The notes beneath the pieces are model-generated. The model was not told the origin of the DNA, did no database searches, and saw nothing but the letters and a program-made list of their open reading frames with translations. This document shows, piece after piece, positions 16,244-26,588 of a stretch of 64,000 bases of DNA. A program made the translations under genes and the position numbers. Location of the stretch: contig NZ_JAHHZF010000012.1 of assembly GCF_018729455.1 (NCBI RefSeq), positions 78,221 to 142,220 of the forward strand, in the 5' to 3' direction. Within the stretch, counting starts at the first letter, position 1. Each line of letters starts with the position of its first letter. This stretch comes from Prosthecodimorpha staleyi (GTDB lineage: Bacteria > Pseudomonadota > Alphaproteobacteria > Rhizobiales > Ancalomicrobiaceae).

Positions 16244-16711
16244 ATGTCTGCACATGGGATCATCGCGATCCGGCGTAGGATCGTGCGCGCCATCCAGCCG
16301 GTCAGTTCCTTCGTGAGCGGCCATCCGCGGATGTCGCTTCTGGCCGCGACCATCATCGCCTTCGGCGTGATCGGCGCGGTGGTAGACTACAACAATGCCG
16401 TCCTGGCCAAGGCCGATCTGCAGAATGCACTGGACTCCGCAGCCCGATCGGCGGTCGGCGATCTCGACGCACGGTCGGACGAAGAGGTGAAGGCTCGCGT
16501 CCAGCATATGATCCAGACGCGCCTGCTGACCGAGACCGATATCGCCAATGTCACGGTGGCGGTCGATCGCAAGGCAAGGCGGGTGCGCTGCCGCGCGACG
16601 GCGCGTGTCGACACCACCGTGACGAGCCTGATCGGCCCGGCCTTCGTGGAGATCGCCGCGTCGTCGGATGCATCGGCCGATTCGACGGGCACAGCAACCT
16701 CGACGCACTGA
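16244..16711 (+). CDS. Short TadE/TadG-like pilus-associated membrane protein
   Basis: 155 residues from ATG 16244. A single hydrophobic segment at about 28-48 (RMSLLAATIIAFGVIGAVVD) is followed by VDYNNAVLAKADLQNALDSA, which is the N-terminal signature of TadG-like Flp pilus assembly proteins. Those proteins usually continue for several hundred residues with a von Willebrand domain; this one stops after a beta-rich stretch (VTVAVDRKARRVRCRATARV). No tad/cpa genes are nearby. It may be a short stand-alone member, a remnant, or a minor pseudopilin-like protein. Confidence 0.65.
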   Translation: MSAHGIIAIRRRIVRAIQPVSSFVSGHPRMSLLAATIIAFGVIGAVVDYNNAVLAKADLQNALDSAARSAVGDLDARSDEEVKARVQHMIQTRLLTETDIANVTVAVDRKARRVRCRATARVDTTVTSLIGPAFVEIAASSDASADSTGTATSTH

Positions 16712-17569
16712 CGCCGGGTTTCTCCAGCGGTCGGGGCGGAAAATCCACCTCCCTTCGCAGCCCGTCTCCCCGATCGGAGGGAGACGGACCGTGAAGGCAA
16801 TGGGGGCGTGCGGACCCGACTTCGACCTCCGGATCTGCGCTCGCAAGGCGCCCACGGCGCGGCACCTTCGCTTTTCCCAATGCCGATTGTCCAAGACTGG
16901 ACCTTGCGTTCATTTTTCGCCCGATCGCGAGAGGCATGTCCCGATCAGGGCTGATCGATCCATATCCTCCATGATGCGATCGTTACGGTGGCGGTTGGAC
17001 CGGATCCCGTATTGTTGCAGGGTTTGCGAGAAGGCGGGTCCTGCGGACTTTTTACGGACATCGCCGATCCCCAACATTGTGATCGGCGCATCTGTGAACG
17101 CTTTGGAATCGAAGACTGGAGCGCAATCGCCGCAGCCTGGTTGCAGGGACTTCAGACGCTCAGCCTGATCGGCGAGGACGATATCCGGGCTGAAATCGAA
17201 CGGCACGCAGCCGCTCTTCCCGATCGGGAAGCGCGAACCCGACTGGGCGTCGATGGAGCTTCGCCCGTCTTCTCGGCGCCGGAGTAGGTGCGTCTGCGAC
17301 CTCGCATCGGTCCCGTCGAGACCTCGGCCAAGGACTTGCGTCTGGCTTCCCCGCGTCGATCCTGTCCCGCCCGGACCGCGTCGAGCCGCCCTGCCCTTGT
17401 CATCTCGGGCGGCCTCGGGCACACAGAGGCGGGGTCACTGCAGCCGCTCGGCACAACCACTTGCCGGGAACCAGGCATCTCGTTCCAACCCCTGAAATTG
17501 TGAGGACGGCGACACGGCCTGGCACCGTTCCCGTCCTCATGGCGCAGCGGGAGGCGGGCCGGACGCGGA
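16712..17569. other. Weakly coding 858-base stretch between the TadG-like and sulfotransferase genes
   Basis: Only one frame (16988-17287, plus) looks protein-like; see that entry. The remainder shows no family resemblance in any frame. No repeats, tRNA or transposase remnants were recognised. It could be decayed sequence or regulatory DNA. Confidence 0.5.
16988..17287 (+). CDS. Possible small hypothetical protein
   Basis: 99 residues from a GTG, with no ATG upstream in frame and no clear ribosome site. The middle (ERFGIEDWSAIAAAWLQGLQ, then IGEDDIRAEIERHAAALPDR) has the composition of an amphipathic helical protein, which is why it is kept. The family is not recognised. It may be a remnant of a longer gene, or chance. 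Neighbours give no help. Confidence 0.33.
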   Translation: MAVGPDPVLLQGLREGGSCGLFTDIADPQHCDRRICERFGIEDWSAIAAAWLQGLQTLSLIGEDDIRAEIERHAAALPDREARTRLGVDGASPVFSAPE

Positions 17570-18673
17570 ATGGGCAAAACGCTTTTCATCCACATCGGAA
17601 TGCCGAAGGCGGGGTCCAGCACCTTGCAGTTCGCCCTCCGGACCCACCGCGAAGTCCTGGCGGCGGCCGGCGTCTACTATTTGCGGCTTGGCGAATGCCA
17701 TAACGAAGTCTTTCGTACCTTCTGCGGCGCCGCGCACCCGCGCAGCGACATTCCGGCCACCACCGCGATCGAATTGCAGGGCCTGAAACGCACGGCCGAG
17801 GCCTATGGCGGCCGTATCGTCGAGGAGGCGCGCAAGGTCGAGGATCTGGGCATCGTCTCGGGCGAGGCGCTGATCTCGTTCACGCACGAACAGGTCGAAA
17901 AGATCCGGGATGTGTTTCGACCCCATTTCGACCGCATCTCGATCGTCGCCTATCTGCGCGAGCCGCTGTCTTGGGCGAGCAGCCGCACGCAGCAGAAGAT
18001 CAAGAACGGCGCCGACACCCTGGAGCGGATCATCGCCTCGATCGAGCAGGAGCAGAGCCCGCTCGTGCCGCCCTACAGGGCGATCCGGATCTGGGAGGAT
18101 GTGTTCGGCCGCGACGCTCTGATCCTGCGGCCCTTTGCGCGCGAAGCCTTCCCGAACGGCGACCTGATCGCCGACTTCTTCGCCGCGATCGGACGGACTG
18201 AACTTGCCGAGCCGCTGCCGCGGCAGGACAAGAACCTGACGCTCTCCCAGGAAGCCGTTCAACTGGTCGACGCGCTAAAACGACTCGACGAGACCCGCAA
18301 CGGGCAGCAATCGCCGGCATCCCGGCGGCTGAGATTTGCCCTGATGCGCCTTCCCGGCGAACGCTTCTCGCTGCCGCGCGCCACCCTGGAGCGCGTTCAG
18401 GCCCGCGCGGAACCTGAAATCGCCTGGCTCAGGGAAAATTACGGCGTCGATGTCCAGCCGCGCGGCCCGCGCTACCCGGATGCACCGGCTCCCTGGCAGT
18501 CCGAAACGGTCGACGCCCTGGTCGAACGCCTGGAGCGGGCGGTCGGCGATACGCGCCGTGCAGGCGGTACGCTGAGGCGCCTCTGGGACTGGATGCGGGC
18601 CAGACTGCCGCGTCCGTTGCGGCGCGCTGCCGGCACCCGCCCCGAACCGGGGCCGCCGACGATCTCGGATTGA
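17570..18673 (+). CDS. Sulfotransferase-like protein
   Basis: 367 residues. The start MGKTLFIHIGMPKAGSSTLQ contains the 5'-phosphosulfate-binding loop (PKAGSST), and YLREPLSWASS near residue 128 corresponds to the 3'-phosphate-binding motif. The family uses PAPS to sulfate sugars, lipids or proteins; related bacterial proteins are often labelled sulfotransferase or glycosyltransferase-associated. The C-terminal 50 residues are Arg/Pro-rich. No PAPS synthesis or polysaccharide gene is adjacent. It converges with a second protein of the same broad class 50 bases downstream. Confidence 0.8.
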   Translation: MGKTLFIHIGMPKAGSSTLQFALRTHREVLAAAGVYYLRLGECHNEVFRTFCGAAHPRSDIPATTAIELQGLKRTAEAYGGRIVEEARKVEDLGIVSGEALISFTHEQVEKIRDVFRPHFDRISIVAYLREPLSWASSRTQQKIKNGADTLERIIASIEQEQSPLVPPYRAIRIWEDVFGRDALILRPFAREAFPNGDLIADFFAAIGRTELAEPLPRQDKNLTLSQEAVQLVDALKRLDETRNGQQSPASRRLRFALMRLPGERFSLPRATLERVQARAEPEIAWLRENYGVDVQPRGPRYPDAPAPWQSETVDALVERLERAVGDTRRAGGTLRRLWDWMRARLPRPLRRAAGTRPEPGPPTISD

Positions 18674-18723
18674 TCGCAGACGATCGCCCCCGAAACATGC
18701 CGGCGGGCGCCGAGCCCGCGAAT

Positions 18724-19749
18724 TCATGCATTGCGATCGGATGACCGGCGCCAGAACCGCCACCAGGGACGGCGCCTGGCGCCGACCTTTCGGCGCGCCG
18801 TCCGCCAGATCTCGAAGGCTCGGTCGACGGTCGTCAGGTCTTCGGCCTCGAGCACGGCCGAGCCGGCTTCGGCGAGCGCCGATTTCGGAAAGTTCAATCC
18901 GTCAAGACCCGCCGCGCAGCGGTCGTGAAAGGCTTGCCCCTCGGTGTTGTCCGGCCAGAAACCGGCACCGGGCCGATCAGCAAACAGACTGCGGGCACCG
19001 GCCGTCGTGACGAAGATGGTCCGTTCCAGGCGGGACTGGGCCCCCCGAACCTCGGGATCGTTTCGCGCCGCGAGCCAATAGGTCAGCCGCGCGTCCGGAG
19101 AGCGATTGCGTCGAGGGCTGCCGCCTTCGAAGCCGGGCAGTCCGACTCGGGCCAAGAATTTGCCGCAGATGTCGTCCGCCAGATCATGATAGGAGAGAAG
19201 ATCGACCCGACCGAACGCGTTCTCGAATGCCATCGCCTGCTCGTGATACTCGAAGAGCGGTCGTGCATATTCTATAAATTTTGCAAACGATCCGGTGAAA
19301 TGATCTTTGCGGACCAGATGCTGGTACAGCGACTGTGCGAATTCGTCACCACGCCGGAAGACCAGCACTGGATGAACCTCCCAATCCCCCAGCGTATCGG
19401 CGACAACCTGGAGATATTCCTTCTGGCGCCTTCGAAAATCGTCCCGATCGAGACCCGACCACAAGTTGAAGCCCAGAAGCGAACAGCTCAGGTCTTCGCT
19501 CGACACGATGACCGTCGGTGACCCGGCATGGCGGCGCAGGGCTTCGGCGACATCCTCCTTGGCGCAGTCGTAGACGCCGGTGAACGCCTTGGCGATCCAA
19601 TTGTGCGAGTTCTGCCCGGCATAATCCCGGTGTTCGTTGGCCGGATAGGACAGACCTGCTTGATTCAGTTCATCGCGCCTTGAGCTCAGGATATACTGAA
19701 TCGACGATGTTCCTGTCTTATGCGTTCCACAGTGTAGTATTATCCGCAT
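18724..19749 (-). CDS. Second sulfotransferase-like protein
   Basis: 341 residues from ATG 19747-19749. The N-terminus MRIILHCGTHKTGTSSIQY has the PAPS-binding loop (HKTGTSS), and VLVFRRGDEFAQSLYQ near residue 130 matches the 3'-phosphate motif. VIVSSEDLS supplies a further conserved strand. It is only distantly similar to the facing protein, so this is not a recent duplication. It ends in a basic tail (RRRPWWRFWRRSS). The upstream DNA is notably AT-rich, unlike the surroundings, which may mark a promoter or transferred sequence. Confidence 0.8.
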   Translation of the reverse strand: MRIILHCGTHKTGTSSIQYILSSRRDELNQAGLSYPANEHRDYAGQNSHNWIAKAFTGVYDCAKEDVAEALRRHAGSPTVIVSSEDLSCSLLGFNLWSGLDRDDFRRRQKEYLQVVADTLGDWEVHPVLVFRRGDEFAQSLYQHLVRKDHFTGSFAKFIEYARPLFEYHEQAMAFENAFGRVDLLSYHDLADDICGKFLARVGLPGFEGGSPRRNRSPDARLTYWLAARNDPEVRGAQSRLERTIFVTTAGARSLFADRPGAGFWPDNTEGQAFHDRCAAGLDGLNFPKSALAEAGSAVLEAEDLTTVDRAFEIWRTARRKVGARRRPWWRFWRRSSDRNA

Positions 19750-20149
19750 TTCGATCCATTATCCAGCCTGATCCCTAGCATTATTTACTGAATTTCTTAT
19801 TCATATCATTCTTTTATGGAACTTGCGCATTGGCGACGCATTTTTTGAAAGCCATCGTTTCAGGGAACAATTGGAAACACTTCGGTCGTCCGCCTGTGCT
19901 TCCTTGAAATACTGCATGTCCTCAGCCGCGTTGCACACGCCTCGCGACCAAACCGTTCGCGGCCGACATCGCGGCTCCGGTCGGACGAAGGCGGGATCGA
20001 TGGACACAAGTCCGGTCGGAACCGCGGCGCGATGAGTCGCGCAGTTGTCCGGCCGTGAGCGCATCTCCGCTTCAAGCCGGGTTCTGCCCGATCGGAACTT
20101 GCTCTAAGGCTCTTCGCCTGTCCGGAATCCCGACGACGAGTCCCTATCG
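19750..20149. other. Intergenic region, 400 bases, with an AT-rich patch
   Basis: Positions about 19760-19830 are clearly AT-richer than the window as a whole, and probably hold the promoter of the minus-strand sulfotransferase gene. The rest leads to recG. Small open frames here (for example 19801-20064, minus) resemble nothing and are not called. Confidence 0.55.
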
Positions 20150-22255
20150 ATGCGCCCCGATGTCCTGACGCCGCTATTCGCCGCCGTGTCCGGCCTGCCG
20201 GGCGTTGGCCCCAAGACCGCCAAGCTGTTCGACCGCCTGCTCGGCGCCGAGGAGGGCGGCATCGGCGCGCGGCTGGTCGATCTCGTCTTCCACGTCCCGA
20301 CCGGCATCGTCGACCGGCGCCTTCGTCCGGGCGTCGCGCGCGCGCCGGAGGGCGCGGTCGTCACGCTCGATCTGCACATCGATCGGCACCGCCCGCCGGC
20401 GCCCGGCAGCCGCGCCCCTTACAAGATCTTCGCCTATGACGACACCGGGGAGATCGCCCTCACCTTCTTCCACGCCAAGGCGGACTGGCTCGAGAAGCTG
20501 TTGCCGGAGGGCGAGCGGCGCTGGGTCTCCGGCCGCGTCGAATGGTTCAACGGCGCGCCGCAGATGGCGCATCCCGATCATGTGCTGCCGCACGACCGGC
20601 TTGACGAGATGCCGGCGGTCGAGCCGGTCTATCCCCTCACCGAGGGCCTGTCGCCGAAACTGGTCGGCCGCGCGGTGGCGGCCGCGCTCGCCCGCCTGCC
20701 CCACCTGCCCGAATGGCAGGATGCGGAATGGCTGAGGCAGCGCCGCTTCCCCGATTTCACCACCGCGCTGACCCGACTGCACCGCCCCGATGGAAACGAC
20801 GGCCAGCCCGCCCAGGCGACCGCGCTCGCCCGCCTCGCCTATGACGAACTCCTCGCCGGCCAGTTGGCGCTTGCCATCGTGCGGCGTGACCTGCGCCGGC
20901 GCCCGAAACCGCCCCGGACCGGCGACGGCCGTCTGGTCGAGGCGGTCCGCGCCGGCCTGCCCTTCGCGCTGACCGGCGCACAGGCCCGCGCCGTCACCGA
21001 GATTGCCGCCGACATGGCGCGGCCGGAACGGATGGTGCGCCTGCTCCAGGGCGATGTCGGCTCCGGCAAGACCGTGGTCGGGCTGCTGGCGGCGGCGCAC
21101 GCGGCGGAGAGCGGTGGCCAGACCGCCTTCATGGCACCGACCGAACTGCTCGCCCGCCAGCATTTCCGCACCATCGCCGCCCTCGCCCGTGCCGGCGGCC
21201 TCGGCATCGCCATCCTGACCGGGCGCGAGAAGGGTCGCGAGCGCGAGGCGATCCTGGCCGGCCTGGCGGACGGCTCGATCGCGATCGCGGTCGGCACCCA
21301 TGCCCTGTTTCAGGAGGGGGTCGAATTCCGCGACCTCGCGCTCGCCGTCGTCGACGAGCAGCACCGCTTCGGCGTCCACCAGCGGCTCGCCCTGACCCAG
21401 AAGGGCCGGGGCACCGATCTCTTGATCATGACGGCGACGCCGATCCCGCGCACGCTGATGATGAGTTCGTTCGGCGACGTGGACGTGTCTCGGTTGGACG
21501 AAAAGCCGGCCGGGCGGCAGCCGATCGCCACCCGGGCCGTGCCGACCGAACGCATCGGCGAGGTGGTCGGGGGCCTCACTCGCGCCATGGCGGGCGGCGC
21601 ACGGGTCTACTGGGTCTGTCCGCTGGTCGAGGAGAGCGAGGCCATCGACCTTGCTGCGGCGAGCGACCGGGCGCGAGACCTGGAGCATATCTTCGGGCCG
21701 GTCGTCGGGTTGGTGCATGGCCGGATGAAGGGCGCCGAGAAGGACGAGGTGATGCGCCGCTTCGCCGCCGGCGAACTTTCGGTACTGGTCGCCACAACGG
21801 TGATCGAGGTCGGCGTCGACGTGCCCGAGGCGACCGTGATGGTGATCGAGCATGCCGAGCGTTTCGGCCTGTCGCAGTTGCACCAGCTGCGCGGCCGGGT
21901 CGGCCGTGGCTCCGCGGCCTCGACCTGCCTGCTGCTCTATCGCGGCCCGCTCGGCGAGACCGCGCGGGCCCGTCTGGCCATCATGCGCGAGACCGAGGAC
22001 GGGTTCCGCATCGCCGAGGAGGATCTGCGCCTGCGCGGGGGCGGCGAAATTCTTGGAACGCGCCAGTCCGGCCTGCCCGGCTTCCGCCTTGCCCGGCTCG
22101 AACTCCATGGCGACCTGATGCAGGCCGCCCGCGACGACGCCCGCCTGATTCTGGCGCGCGACCCCGACCTGACCTCGCCGCGCGGGGCGGCCCTGCGCAC
22201 CCTGCTCTACCTGTTCGGCCGCGACGAGGGCATCCGGCTGCTCGGCGCAGGCTGA
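20150..22255 (+). CDS. recG: ATP-dependent DNA helicase RecG
   Basis: 701 residues, the normal length. An N-terminal wedge/OB domain ([19 protein letters not shown] at the start, [15 protein letters not shown]) binds branched DNA. The helicase core has Walker A GDVGSGKT, the DEQH box ([13 protein letters not shown]), TATPIPRT, and motif [12 protein letters not shown]. RecG reverses stalled replication forks and processes Holliday junctions. It is transcribed rightwards; groES starts 289 bases downstream behind its own operator, so it is a separate unit. Confidence 0.97.
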   Translation: MRPDVLTPLFAAVSGLPGVGPKTAKLFDRLLGAEEGGIGARLVDLVFHVPTGIVDRRLRPGVARAPEGAVVTLDLHIDRHRPPAPGSRAPYKIFAYDDTGEIALTFFHAKADWLEKLLPEGERRWVSGRVEWFNGAPQMAHPDHVLPHDRLDEMPAVEPVYPLTEGLSPKLVGRAVAAALARLPHLPEWQDAEWLRQRRFPDFTTALTRLHRPDGNDGQPAQATALARLAYDELLAGQLALAIVRRDLRRRPKPPRTGDGRLVEAVRAGLPFALTGAQARAVTEIAADMARPERMVRLLQGDVGSGKTVVGLLAAAHAAESGGQTAFMAPTELLARQHFRTIAALARAGGLGIAILTGREKGREREAILAGLADGSIAIAVGTHALFQEGVEFRDLALAVVDEQHRFGVHQRLALTQKGRGTDLLIMTATPIPRTLMMSSFGDVDVSRLDEKPAGRQPIATRAVPTERIGEVVGGLTRAMAGGARVYWVCPLVEESEAIDLAAASDRARDLEHIFGPVVGLVHGRMKGAEKDEVMRRFAAGELSVLVATTVIEVGVDVPEATVMVIEHAERFGLSQLHQLRGRVGRGSAASTCLLLYRGPLGETARARLAIMRETEDGFRIAEEDLRLRGGGEILGTRQSGLPGFRLARLELHGDLMQAARDDARLILARDPDLTSPRGAALRTLLYLFGRDEGIRLLGAG

Positions 22256-22359
22256 GGGGCCTCGCTGGGCCGACCGAGGCATGATAGAGGCGGAGGCCGT
22301 TTCGGGACGCGGCGTTCGTCCCTCGGCCCGCAGTCCTCGGACCGGACTACGGACCTGCG

Positions 22360-22386
22360 CTGGCACTCCGATGGGGAGAGTGCCAA
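22360..22386 (+). promoter_or_regulatory. CIRCE operator (HrcA binding site) upstream of groES-groEL
   Basis: CTGGCACTC (22360-22368), nine bases, GAGTGCCAA (22378-22386). This is the CIRCE inverted repeat (consensus TTAGCACTC-N9-GAGTGCTAA) with a G/C change at the third position of each arm; the arms pair at 8 of 9 positions. Downstream, CTTGTG (22404-22409) and CCTACCT (22426-22432) could be a heat-shock (RpoH-type) promoter. Confidence 0.88.
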
Positions 22387-22544
22387 ATTTCTGGTCCACC
22401 CCCCTTGTGCCGATTGCTCCGCTTGCCTACCTGAGGTTCGCACGACCCGGCACGGGGCCGATCGGCACGTGCCCGGCGGGCATTCCATCGAACCACCGGA
22501 ACGTTCGACTTCAGAAGTTCCGTTCACTCGGAGGAGCAAGCATC

Positions 22545-22859
22545 ATGGCATTCCGTCCCCTGCACGATCGCGTTGTCGTCAAGCGCGTCGAAGCGGAGCA
22601 GAAGACTGCCGGCGGGATCATCATTCCGGGCACTGCCCAGGAGAAGCCGCAGGAAGGCGAAGTCATCGCCGTCGGCACCGGCGCGCGTGACGACAGCGGC
22701 AAGCTCGTGGCGCTCGACGTCAAGGTCGGCGACCGCGTCCTGTTCGGCAAGTGGTCCGGTACCGAGGTCAAGATCGACGGCCAGGATCTCCTGATCATGA
22801 AGGAGAGCGACATCATGGGCATCGTCGAGGCGACCGCTGCGGCCAAGAAGGCCGCCTGA
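22545..22859 (+). CDS. groES: Co-chaperonin GroES
   Basis: 104 residues from ATG 22545, with GGAGGA about 9 bases upstream. The 10-kDa lid of the GroEL chamber. The start [14 protein letters not shown], the mobile loop with [11 protein letters not shown], and [13 protein letters not shown] are all canonical. Cotranscribed with groEL 43 bases downstream, under the CIRCE operator and probably a heat-shock promoter. The C-terminal AAAKKAA is slightly longer than in most family members. Confidence 0.98.
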   Translation: MAFRPLHDRVVVKRVEAEQKTAGGIIIPGTAQEKPQEGEVIAVGTGARDDSGKLVALDVKVGDRVLFGKWSGTEVKIDGQDLLIMKESDIMGIVEATAAAKKAA

Positions 22860-22887
22860 CCCTTTCCCGCCCCCAAGAACACTTTGA

Positions 22888-24540
<1,653 letters not shown>

Positions 24541-24597
24541 TCAGGCCGTTCCGGGCCGCCGCCCAGCTTTGAAAGGTAGCGACGGCCAAGCCGTCGC

Positions 24598-24621
24598 GGG
24601 TGGCGGCATGGACTTCTGATC
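24598..24621 (+). repeat. Echo of the groEL 3' end
   Basis: The string running from GGGTGGCGGCATG through GACTTCTGATC repeats the last codons and stop of groEL (24510-24542), minus nine bases (one GGCGGCATG unit). It lies 56 bases after the true stop and before the terminator. It is too long to be chance, and suggests a former groEL duplication, or slippage within this tail. Confidence 0.75.
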
Positions 24622-24651
24622 GCAGCCGTCAAGGTCGCGGCTACAAACGGG

Positions 24652-24684
24652 AAAGGCGTCGGAGCAATCCGGCGCCTTTTCTAT
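24652..24684 (+). terminator. Terminator of the groES-groEL operon
   Basis: A 12-base-pair stem with one G-U pair (24652-24663 with 24668-24679), GCAA tetraloop, then TTTTCTAT. A strong intrinsic terminator. Confidence 0.85.
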
Positions 24685-24730
24685 ATGGGACGAGCGGCTA
24701 CAGACGAATTCGCCGCCCTGCAGACCGTCC

Positions 24731-25084
24731 TCAGAGCGAGAAGCTGGTGCCGCAGCCGCAGCTGGCGGTGGCGTTCGGGTTGCGGATCTGGAACGACTGG
24801 CCGATCAGGCTGTCGACGAAATCGATCTCCGAGCCGGTCATGTATTCGATCGAAACCGGGTCGATCACCACCGTGGCGCCGTCGCGTTCGATGACGAGGT
24901 CGTCGTCGGCGCGCTCGCGGGTCAGGTCGAAGCCGTACTGGAAGCCCGAGCAGCCGCCGCCGGAGACGGAGACGCGCAGCACCGTTCCCTCCGGCTCGGC
25001 GGCCGTGATCTTCAGGATGCGCTTCGCCGCGCGCTCTGAAACCGCGATGGGGGTCTGGGAGAGTGGGGGCATGCCGCCGTCCAT
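24731..25084 (-). CDS. erpA: Iron-sulfur cluster insertion protein (ErpA/IscA-type A-type carrier)
   Basis: 117 residues from ATG 25082-25084; a second in-frame ATG at 25070-25072 is possible. The three cysteines of A-type carriers are present: [11 protein letters not shown] and the C-terminal [10 protein letters not shown]. Carries Fe-S clusters from the assembly scaffold to target enzymes. Divergent from dgt with 187 bases between them, the classical arrangement in Hyphomicrobiales. ErpA and IscA cannot be told apart safely by motif alone; context (next to dgt-argS) favours ErpA. Confidence 0.88.
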   Translation of the reverse strand: MDGGMPPLSQTPIAVSERAAKRILKITAAEPEGTVLRVSVSGGGCSGFQYGFDLTRERADDDLVIERDGATVVIDPVSIEYMTGSEIDFVDSLIGQSFQIRNPNATASCGCGTSFSL

Positions 25085-25271
25085 GGGGACCTCGCCTGCG
25101 CAGTCTTGCAATCGGGTGTGCCGGTCGTGCTTGCGTCACGATCAGCATGGAATTAAGTGCCCTCGCGCGTCCAAGGATTCAAGGCCTTCCGGGCGCAGGG
25201 GCGGGATGCCACCGGGGACGGGCAAGGGCTTGCGCTGTCGGCGCCCGGGCGACGCGATCGAGGAGGGGCCA

Positions 25272-26504
25272 GTGGGCGCGACCGGTTTGAGCGGGATCGG
25301 CTTCGGCGGCGAGCCGCGCGCGCCCTATGCCTCCGATCCGCGCACGACCCGGGGCCGCCTCGTCGCCGAGCCGGAAAGCCCGACCCGGACGCCCTATCAG
25401 CGCGACCGCGACCGAATCGTGCATTCGACCGCATTCCGCCGCCTCGCCCACAAGACGCAGGTCTTCGTCTATCACGAGGGCGATCATTTCCGCACCCGTC
25501 TGACCCATACCATCGAGGTCGCCCAGATCGCCCGCGCACTGGCTCGGGCGCTCCGGCTCGACGAGGATCTCGCCGAGGCGCTCGCGCTCGGCCACGATCT
25601 CGGCCACACGCCCTTCGGCCATGCCGGCGAACGCGCGCTGAACCGCGCCATGCTCGATCACGGCGGCTTCGACCACAATGCCCAGACGCTGCGCGTGGTC
25701 ACCAGCCTGGAGCGACGCTATGCCGGTTTCGACGGCCTCAATTTGAGCTGGGAAGCGCTCGAAGGCCTCGTCAAGCACAACGGCCCGCTGACCGACACCG
25801 CCGGCGTGCCGCTGCCGGTGCATGGCGAGGTCGGCCCCCTGCCCTATGCCATTCGGGTCTATCAGGCGCGGCACGATCTCCGGCTCTGGTCCCATGCCGG
25901 GCTGGAGGCCCAGGTCGCCGCGCTTGCCGACGATATCGCCTACGACGCCCACGACATCGACGACGGCCTGAGAGCCGGCCTGATCGCGCCCGACCAGCTG
26001 ACCGAGGTCCCGCTGGTCGGCGACATCCTGCGCGAGGTGCGCACACGCCATCCCGACCTGGACCTCGGGCGCCTGATCCAGGAGGTGACCCGCCGGGTGA
26101 TCACCCGCATGGTCGAGGACGTGATCGCCGAGACGCTTGCCCGGATTGCCGCCGACCGCCCGGCCGATGCCGACGCGGTCCGCCACCTGGCCCGACCGAT
26201 GGCCGCCTTCTCGGAGGCGATGGCCGAAGCCGATCGCGGCATCAAGCGTTTCCTCTATGCCCATGTCTACCGGGCGGGCAGCGTCATGGCGGTGATGAGA
26301 AACGCCGAGCAGGTCGTCCAGGCGCTCTATGCGGCCTACACGGCCGCGCCGGAGGAGATGCCGCCGGAATGGCGTCGCGGCCTCGACGCCGACGACGCCG
26401 GCCGCCGGGCCCGGCGGGTGGCCGACTACATTGCCGGCATGACCGACCGCTTCGCCGAAATCGAGCACCGGCGCCTGTTTGACGCGACCCCGGATTTGCG
26501 TTAG
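25272..26504 (+). CDS. dgt: Deoxyguanosinetriphosphate triphosphohydrolase-like protein
   Basis: 410 residues from GTG 25272, chosen because GAGGAGGGG lies just before it; the open frame continues upstream but without homology. Cleaves dNTPs to nucleosides and triphosphate. The HD-domain residues are visible: [13 protein letters not shown] and [14 protein letters not shown], then HNAQTLRVV and [14 protein letters not shown]. The sequence NGPLTD and the C-terminal DATPDLR match the type 2 subfamily of alphaproteobacteria. Followed 84 bases later by argS. Confidence 0.95.
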   Translation: MGATGLSGIGFGGEPRAPYASDPRTTRGRLVAEPESPTRTPYQRDRDRIVHSTAFRRLAHKTQVFVYHEGDHFRTRLTHTIEVAQIARALARALRLDEDLAEALALGHDLGHTPFGHAGERALNRAMLDHGGFDHNAQTLRVVTSLERRYAGFDGLNLSWEALEGLVKHNGPLTDTAGVPLPVHGEVGPLPYAIRVYQARHDLRLWSHAGLEAQVAALADDIAYDAHDIDDGLRAGLIAPDQLTEVPLVGDILREVRTRHPDLDLGRLIQEVTRRVITRMVEDVIAETLARIAADRPADADAVRHLARPMAAFSEAMAEADRGIKRFLYAHVYRAGSVMAVMRNAEQVVQALYAAYTAAPEEMPPEWRRGLDADDAGRRARRVADYIAGMTDRFAEIEHRRLFDATPDLR

Positions 26505-26588
26505 GCCCCGCGCGCCCCTCCGGCAGCGGCCGCAAGCGGACGCGGGACGGGCACGCGTCCGCTCCGACCAACGCCAGAGACCACCCTT

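Noticed and set aside
20174..22399. Very long minus-strand open frame opposite recG
   Set aside because: It is the antisense shadow of a GC-rich gene: composition is Arg/Gly/Asp-rich with no domain, while the plus strand encodes complete RecG. The same holds for long frames opposite topA (54217-56673), rnr (57122-59485), rne (44703-46130) and the 8044-10389 frame opposite the GGDEF/EAL gene.
24600..25271. N-terminal extension of the dgt frame
   Set aside because: The open frame reaches back to 24600, but it crosses the groEL terminator and the divergent erpA gene. The Shine-Dalgarno GAGGAGGGG and family alignment place the start at GTG 25272.
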